Assembly (NCBI GenBank): GCA_033675265.1
Contig: JAUJYZ010000929.1
Location: forward strand, 310,001 to 374,000
DNA: 64,000 bases
Reading direction: 5' to 3'
From: Actinostola sp. cb2023
Taxonomy: Eukaryota > Cnidaria > Anthozoa > Actiniaria > Actinostolidae
Shown: piece by piece, positions 58,125 through 64,000 of the stretch
Position numbering within the stretch: the stretch's first letter is position 1
Layout of the letters: each line of letters opens with the position of its first letter
Program-made: the position numbers and the translations under genes
The notes under the pieces: model-generated
What the model saw: only the letters and a program-made list of their open reading frames with translations
What the model was told of the DNA's origin: nothing
Databases searched by the model: none

Positions 58125-58450
58125 AAGAGTGACACATTTTGTATTCAGGCGAATGCACAAAGTACCTTTTCCAACTAACCTCATTGGCTCAGTTGGTTGA
58201 GTATCGAAGGTCATGGGTTCAGTCCCTGGCCGGACTTAGGCTCCTTAAATAATCGATGAGAAGGTGATGCCTTTGTAATTTACACCTATATACAAATGGT
58301 TAGCCCTTCACGTGGTTGGAAGATGCATGCCATGTTATATGGCGGTCCCGCCTCTCCGCATTCCATTACATTGAACCGGAGGGACGAGAAGAGTGGGACA
58401 TTTTTTCGTTTTCAGGCGAATACGCAAAGTACTATACTTTTTCCAACTAA
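58125..58450. repeat. ~55-bp direct repeats flanking a SINE relic
   Basis: TTCAGGCGAATRCRCAAAGTAC followed by TTTTTCCAACTAAC occurs at about 58144-58179 and again at 58410-58449. Between them, 58178-58240 has a tRNA-like A box (TGGCTCAGTTGG) and B box (GGTTCAGTCCC) with the anticodon arm missing. Confidence 0.55.
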
Positions 58451-58975
58451 CGATATCAACCGAACCGAACTTGTTGCATAGACCCGATCCCGACGACTAT
58501 GGGAGAGCTGAATAGGCGACTCGGTAACCGTTGCGGCCTGGTAAAAAGTAGCTTTGACAATATGCTAAAGGAGCTGTCCCATCTTTTGCCGCAACGACTA
58601 AGAACGTCAGAAAAATAAAGGTAGGCCATGCAGGTTGCTGAAAGTGGGAACATAAATAGGGGAAATGTCTAACTTTAACATCTAAACTCTAAACACTACT
58701 GATTTGAAATCTATCTAAACATCTAAATACTATTTAACTATGTAAAAACAGGTACTAAATCAACGATGTATGGATGTATACATATGTATGTATGCCGTCC
58801 AAGTCTTTTCTAGGTCTCCCGGACGGTTCGAAGAGCAATGTACACGCCGTTTAATGTTGGGTGACGTACTTTTGAGCTATCATGGCATTTGAATCCCACT
58901 ATATTTATTATCGGCAATACATCGATGCGTGTACCGTTAACGATAGCAGCCATATGAATGATATGCTTTACCAGA

Positions 58976-60073
58976 TCAGCAGCGAAATATGCGAACTGCA
59001 CTCGCCTTGACCGCTTGTAGAAGATCTCTCATACGCCACAAATAGAGCAGGGGGTTAATGGTGGAATTCATGAATATAATTAGTTCTCCCGATACCACAA
59101 ACATATAAAGAACTTCCCAAACTTCATCGCTGTTCTTGAGTAAATCAGTAGAAAGAGCCACAACTACTGAAATTATAGCACAAATTTTCGGTAAAAAGGA
59201 TAACATTATAGCGACACAAATTAGTACCATAGTATTAAATGTCTTTCGATACTTATGTGGCTCAATGCTCGAGTCACTTGTTCCTGATATAACGTCTGTC
59301 GGTGTCACGGCCGATGATGTAATCTTTTTCAAGTGATAATATGCCATTCCATAAGTTCCAACTATTATGGAAACCATAAATATGACACAAATCGCAATTG
59401 GCACAAAGTATGTTCCGATGTTTTCCATTTTGAAGTACAAGCCTCCAAATATTATAGCCAAAACTGAAGATATCCACCAAAAGAGCAAAGCAATAACAAT
59501 GCGCTTGATAGTTACCAAAACACGATATCTGTTTTTAAGAATGATAGCGAGTAATCGGTCCATTCCAATCACTGCCAATGTATAAACAGATATTGAACTC
59601 ATCCAGTAGCCAAAAGCCCTAGAACCAATCCATGTGAAACAGAACACTTCACTCCAGTCCTGGATGGCTGAGATGTTCGTGATCATTAACATAGTTTCTC
59701 CAATCGCACCGTTTAAAAAGTCTGACAAGGCCAGGTTTGCGAGAAGAATGTACGATGGCTTATGAAGAGATTGAGTTTTCCAAATCGACAAAATAATGAA
59801 GAAATTAAGGCTGACTGATGTTAGTCCTGTAATAGCATACAGAGTCGATATGACTGCACGAAAGACTGGGAGGTAAAACGGAATGTTACCAAAAAAGCAT
59901 GTGATATTCATCTTTTTGAAAACTTGTTGATGTTTAGCCAACTCAACGTCTAATGAAAAAAAACCATAAAACATAAACATAAAAACAACTACTACTGTGC
60001 CAAGCATGCAATTCTCTGCCGGCTTTGCCCAATAATCAATTTCTCCACTGATGAAAGAGATGAAACAATGCAC
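58976..60073 (-). CDS. intact class A (rhodopsin-like) orphan GPCR
   Basis: A single-exon frame of 365 codons. The Met at 59911 gives 311 residues with an N-glycosylation site (MNIT) and aligns with the start of the receptor at 45387, so it is the better start; the longer form adds a hydrophobic leader. Using the long numbering: TM1 ~70-95, TM2 with LANLALSD (Asp 2.50), TM3 ending MDRLLAI (DRL for DRY), TM4 with FWW, TM5 ~210-235, TM6 from YRKTFNTMVLICV with FLP replacing CWxP, TM7 with NSTINPLLYLWR (NPxxY kept). Short C-tail with two Cys that may be palmitoylated. Signals through G proteins at the plasma membrane; ligand unknown. Relatives are melanocortin/adenosine-like receptors expanded in cnidarians. 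Confidence 0.88.
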   Translation of the reverse strand: MHCFISFISGEIDYWAKPAENCMLGTVVVVFMFMFYGFFSLDVELAKHQQVFKKMNITCFFGNIPFYLPVFRAVISTLYAITGLTSVSLNFFIILSIWKTQSLHKPSYILLANLALSDFLNGAIGETMLMITNISAIQDWSEVFCFTWIGSRAFGYWMSSISVYTLAVIGMDRLLAIILKNRYRVLVTIKRIVIALLFWWISSVLAIIFGGLYFKMENIGTYFVPIAICVIFMVSIIVGTYGMAYYHLKKITSSAVTPTDVISGTSDSSIEPHKYRKTFNTMVLICVAIMLSFLPKICAIISVVVALSTDLLKNSDEVWEVLYMFVVSGELIIFMNSTINPLLYLWRMRDLLQAVKASAVRIFRC

Positions 60074-60165
60074 ATTCTCAATCTTGTGTTATTTCATGGA
60101 ACACCATATCCAATTAACGTTCCTTGGCAATTGTCTTTTAAAATCCAATGAAGCAGCTGATACTC

Positions 60166-60414
60166 TCACAGGGTGAGGTTGTTGTTAATAAGGGCCTGTT
60201 TGCACTGGGCCACATTTTGTTTGTTTTGCAACAAAATACTGTCAACGTCCATACTTTTGCAGTGCCAACGACTTTTCTGGATTTTGCATGTTGAGCTACC
60301 AAATATCAAAGATGACGTTTGACTTTGCAAAATATTCGTAAGCTTCATGTGCAAGATCCAGAATCGCCATAAATACAGCAGTGGGTTGGCTGTGGAATTG
60401 AATAGAGCAATCAT
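60166..60414 (-). pseudogene. GPCR TM7 fragment
   Basis: The minus-strand frame begins with FNSTANPLLYLWRF, matching TM7 of the adjacent receptor (MNSTINPLLYLWRM), and then continues as an unrelated or frameshifted tail. No other helices are found upstream. It is a leftover of a tandem GPCR duplicate next to the intact gene. Confidence 0.75.
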
Positions 60415-61189
60415 TTCTCAAAGTAGTCAAAGCTTTTTAAATTTGATGACCAACAACCGGAAGACAATAATAATAAGAATATAGGTGTTGTCTCTGACTT
60501 GAAGTTTATAATGAAAAGGTTATTTTTAAAACAGACATTTCGGTCTCTGACCAGAGACCTTCTTCAGTGTAATGGAGGACAATAATAGTTGCCCTTAATT
60601 AATACTGGAAAACTGCAAATGGATAGGATAACGCATCAGATTTACCTTTTTATTTTAGTTATCTTTGCAAATTACGCAATTCAGCTTTTGGCTGCAATGT
60701 AATATTTTAATAAAGCATCTAATATCCATTTATACCATTGTGCTCAAATCTTGCAGTACATCGATTAGGCCAATTTTGTCAAAATTTGTTATCATATCTC
60801 ACTAGAAAGGATTGTTAGCAATTTCTTTGCATTCTGCAAATTTTGATTAGCACTGTCAGGGAGAAAGCAATTAGTATTTTATTTGCTAGTAACTATAAAG
60901 AATGACAGACTTATTCTTGAGTTCCATAGGAAATAGAAGAAAGGACTTTCTAAATAAACGGAAATTAAATAAAAGCAATAAGCTACAAGATCTAATGATT
61001 TTTCGTTCAGTTTTTCCTCCAATTAAAAAACCCCGATATATGTGTGACTGCATGAACCAAAAATTGGAAGTCACGACGATTTTTAGCTTTTCAATTTTTT
61101 CGATTCCCAGTATTCCCAACTATGCCATTTCAGAATCGCAAACCTCAGATGGCGGGCTGCTCTTTGTGCAGCGGTAATTAATACCAACA
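60415..61189. other. gene-free stretch
   Basis: It contains a CTGAAGA-stem-GAAA motif on the minus strand (60538-60567). Short frames at 60886-61177 on both strands have no recognised domain. Confidence 0.35.
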
Positions 61190-61910
61190 AATCTAGAGGG
61201 TCATGACTTACAATTGTCTCGGTGTCGGAAAGTTGCTAGGGTCCCTGGTGCTCTTAGAAGACTTAAGCCGATAGTTCCTCAGAGAATCCTGATTTATATT
61301 TATAAATCACTTATTTTCCCACATTTCGTTTATTGTAGTACGATTTGGGGAAGTCTTGGCATTGGTCTCGCACAAAAGCTTGATTATTTAATTTACAAAA
61401 TAGAGCCGGCAGAATTATTTCAGGGGATGATTACACCGTATCACGTTCCTATCCAAATTTATCTGAGCTCCATTGGTCAAGCTTGGGGAATAGCTAGACG
61501 CATTAAACATTGCAAAGTTCTCATGCATAAAACAATGAACAACATACTACCACCCAGATAATTTTTCTTCGGTTACCGATATTCACAAATACAATCTTCG
61601 TTAATCTGAGCAAAACTGATCGATGTCCCAAGACCTCTTACTGAGGCTCTTAATCTTTTTCATATCAGTACAGTTGTAGGGGTGTTGTTGTATGGAAGAG
61701 CCTTACCATCAATGAAAGCTCTCTCATTGTTTCAATTTATATATTTCCAAACTTTAAATGTATATCTTAGTTTGTAGTTATTTATCAGTTACTGGTTTAA
61801 TGTAGTTTAGATAGCTTAGATAGCATTCAAACAGGGAAGAGCCATTTTTCAACATGGATCTGTTTAATAAATCGTTATTATTATTATTATTATCATTATT
61901 ATTAGTTAGT
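61190..61910 (+). pseudogene. LINE reverse-transcriptase C-terminal fragment with (TTA)n tail
   Basis: The plus-strand frame contains ALRRLKPIVPQRILIYIYKSLIFPHFVYCSTIW, split here by description: the LRRLKP, YKSLI-x-PHF-x-YCS and W motifs are characteristic of the RT thumb/C-terminal region of non-LTR elements. It continues to MHKTMNNILPP. Frame changes and missing residues show decay. The 3' end has a TTAATAAATCG signal and TTA repeats at 61873-61910. Upstream catalytic motifs are absent, so the copy is 5'-truncated. Confidence 0.75.
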
Positions 61911-61930
61911 ATTATCGTTACTTATTCTTT

Positions 61931-62110
61931 AACAAATAGAAAACGTTTCCCGTGTTTACATAGCCTGATATAAACATAAATACGAGGGAAGTTGGGAGAA
62001 GTCGAGAGCTATTGTGTAAAACCGAGCCGTAGAGCTCGAGACTTCTCCCAAACTTTCCCGAGTGTTTATATCAGGCTATGTAAACACGGGAAAACGTTTT
62101 CTATTTGTTT
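61931..62110. repeat. palindromic MITE (AACAAATAGAAAACG ends)
   Basis: The arms of about 75 bp pair AACAAATAGAAAACGTTTCC and GTTTACATAGCCTGATATAA with their complements. The short loop contains GTAAAACCGAGCC. Confidence 0.75.
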
Positions 62111-62950
62111 TATAAAATAACTGCAAGGATTTATTTCGTAAAACTCCTTTATTTACGCGATATTTTAGTGATCAAAATTTCAATTCTCCTGAAAAGCGTC
62201 AGAAATCGCCCATCATCCAATCAAATCTCACGAAAGAAATCAAAATGGCAAAGCGACTCGACAACTTTTATCTGTGCCGTTTACTGTTTTGACACGAAAA
62301 ACGATTTGAAGAATGCTATTATCTGTCAGAAAATCACAGAAGAATGCTTGTTACACTTTGTTTTTGTATCCTGTGAACACGAAACACGAAGAAAAGTGAG
62401 AAAAGCTGAGCCGAATCACGATCAATGACGAAGAGTCGTCAAACTTTCTGAAATATTTGACAACTTGATGAATGGAGCACGAAGTCAGGTAGCCAAATAT
62501 CTACAGTTTTTGTCGTATTTTTGAATCTTTTCGTCGCTTTTCTCGACAAGAATGTATAAACGATGGACGTTTCTGAGACATTTCAAGATATTTTTTCTCT
62601 TTGACATATTTTACTAGAGATATGAATGTTCTGGCGAACCCGCTGTGTAGCTACAAGAATCGCTCTGTTTTCACTCTTTTGTGAGTATAAATACGCAGAA
62701 TACGGCTATCTTTTCTTGATATCTTATCGTACACTTGAGAAAATATATGTGTAGCTATATAACTTACAAAATGGTTAGTATGTGATTGAGAAAACTGAGC
62801 CGTTATATTTAGTTTTCTTCGTTAACAAGCTTATATGGCTTGTTGTTGAAGCTGTTAATTTCATAACCTTTTCACGTGGCGTTTTGCGGACTAAATTTAC
62901 AGTACAGTGTCGCGCGTTGTACGTCAGCAAACACTTTATCAAATGATGTA
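62111..62950. other. gene-free stretch
   Basis: A plus-strand frame of 107 codons at 62105-62428 lacks recognisable features and begins inside the palindrome, so it is not called. No paired repeats were seen. Confidence 0.3.
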
Positions 62951-62999
62951 GTTTTAACGGAACAAATAGTTTCTGTTTGAAAAATGTTTGACATTGCAA

Positions 63000-63420
63000 G
63001 AAATACGGCATCCAGTTTAGATTGATATTAATTATGAACTTGTCTGTCGATTTGCAGTACGGAAAGTGTGCACAAGTTGAATAGACCACGTCTGAAATCT
63101 GTTTACAACTCTGTAAGGTCCACTTATGTGCCAACCCATTTCTCGCATCTTGGACCTGCCATAGCACCAAGTCTCCATCTTGAAACGGTTCTCCTGTCAC
63201 ACGAGCATCGTAATAATCTTGGTACCTTTTCGTTGCAGTCTTGATCTTTTGTCGTGCCAAGTCATATGATACCTTCAGCCGGTTTTGCATTCCTTTTACG
63301 AAGTCAGGGATAGATAACTCTGTATCACCTCTGTCAGTACTGATCAGCCAATCTCCAGGCAGTCTTGCTTCTCTGCCAAACATCAGGAGGTAAGGTGTCA
63401 ATCCTGTAGACCCGACAATT
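63000..63420 (-). pseudogene. Ty3/Gypsy-type integrase C-terminal remnant
   Basis: The minus-strand frame starts at STGLTPYLLMFGREARLP, a hallmark of Ty3-type integrases between the catalytic core and the C-terminal domain. It continues through RYQDYYDARV and DGDLVLW to a degenerate region with an SDVVY motif. A short stretch before SDVVY is out of frame. The catalytic core is absent, since the frame ends at 63420 in a small CCCGACAATT/AATTGTCGGG hairpin (63413-63460). No LTR was found. It is a decayed fragment. Confidence 0.7.
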
Positions 63421-63460
63421 TTTAGGCCGTATTTAAGTTCTTTAATCGTTTAATTGTCGG

Positions 63461-64000
63461 GCCGAAATTATTGAGAACAATTAATTCAGTGAATTCTGAA
63501 AAAATGAAACTCGCTTCATCATCATCATCAATTATTATATAGTCATCTCGCTACGCGCACTCTGATTGGCTGAAACCTGTGCTCTGTCAGAGAACGGAGC
63601 ACGCCTAACGGCTCGTGCTCTCCTTACACTTCTTGAGTGCTGTCGTCAAGTGTTTCCTTCGTGCTGTGTTACTGAACGGAGCACGGAACAAGCAGTTTTA
63701 TGTTTTATAATTTAATGATAATGATAATGAACATCCATTCTTGTAAGTTCTAACTAAAGCTAGTAATCATCAGGATAGACATATTAATATTTATTCATCA
63801 CGTCTAAATAAGCCGAAGCACAAGCATAAGAAGAATTTCATGTGAAATGGACTAACGCAAGCATATATAAACGGCCAGCGCAGTTCTATAACTTAGTTTT
63901 ACATCAATCCCTGATGGTATAATCTATTACTATACAGTATATACAATCTAATTAATGTACTAAGCTATTTCTAATGAATCTATCACTGTGGGGTTCCAGG
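63461..64000. other. gene-free right edge
   Basis: An ATC repeat lies at about 63517-63530, followed by CTCGCTACGCGCACTCTGATTGGC and ACGGAGCACG repeats (63595, 63675). No open frame of note. Confidence 0.35.

Overview
The window looks like gene-poor genomic DNA from an animal, most likely a cnidarian such as a stony coral or sea anemone. This is inferred from split genes with GT-AG introns, class A GPCR genes in single exons, and a dense load of short foldback DNA transposons, tRNA-derived SINEs, LINE fragments and ATT microsatellites. No bacterial features are present. Species cannot be fixed from the sequence alone.

Layout. 1-8 kb: a possible terminal exon at the left edge, then a probable two-exon acidic protein gene on the minus strand (1896-4437) whose intron is packed with hairpin transposons, then further non-autonomous elements. 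8.26-32.36 kb: the main gene of the window, a nine-exon CENP-K (kinetochore CCAN subunit) gene on the plus strand. Its 729 coding bases fill about 3% of its span. Every splice site and phase fits, and the protein starts and ends with blocks recognisable from vertebrate CENP-K. Its introns hold a 7-kb satellite of 39-bp units, a 3.5-kb satellite of 103-bp units with higher-order structure, and many transposons.

33-42 kb: transposon-only territory, including two very long inverted-repeat elements flanked by TTAA (4.96 kb and 1.86 kb). 42-61 kb: a minus-strand cluster of related class A GPCR sequences (one intact, one with two frameshifts, two remnants), mixed with TTAA-flanked MITEs, an unusual pair of elements separated by GAATAG, and a frameshifted reverse transcriptase with a zinc knuckle and a putative endonuclease. 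61-64 kb: a LINE fragment, a hairpin element and a Ty3-type integrase remnant.

Several insertions can be read exactly, because the target duplication is visible (9 bp for four elements; TTAA for at least six) or because an empty copy of the target lies elsewhere in the window. All single-base frameshifts found in the GPCR and reverse transcriptase frames lie in short same-base runs or beside them, so some of the apparent pseudogenes may be assembly errors. Two internal patches of the 39-bp satellite are base-level mosaics with a transposon and also look like consensus artefacts.
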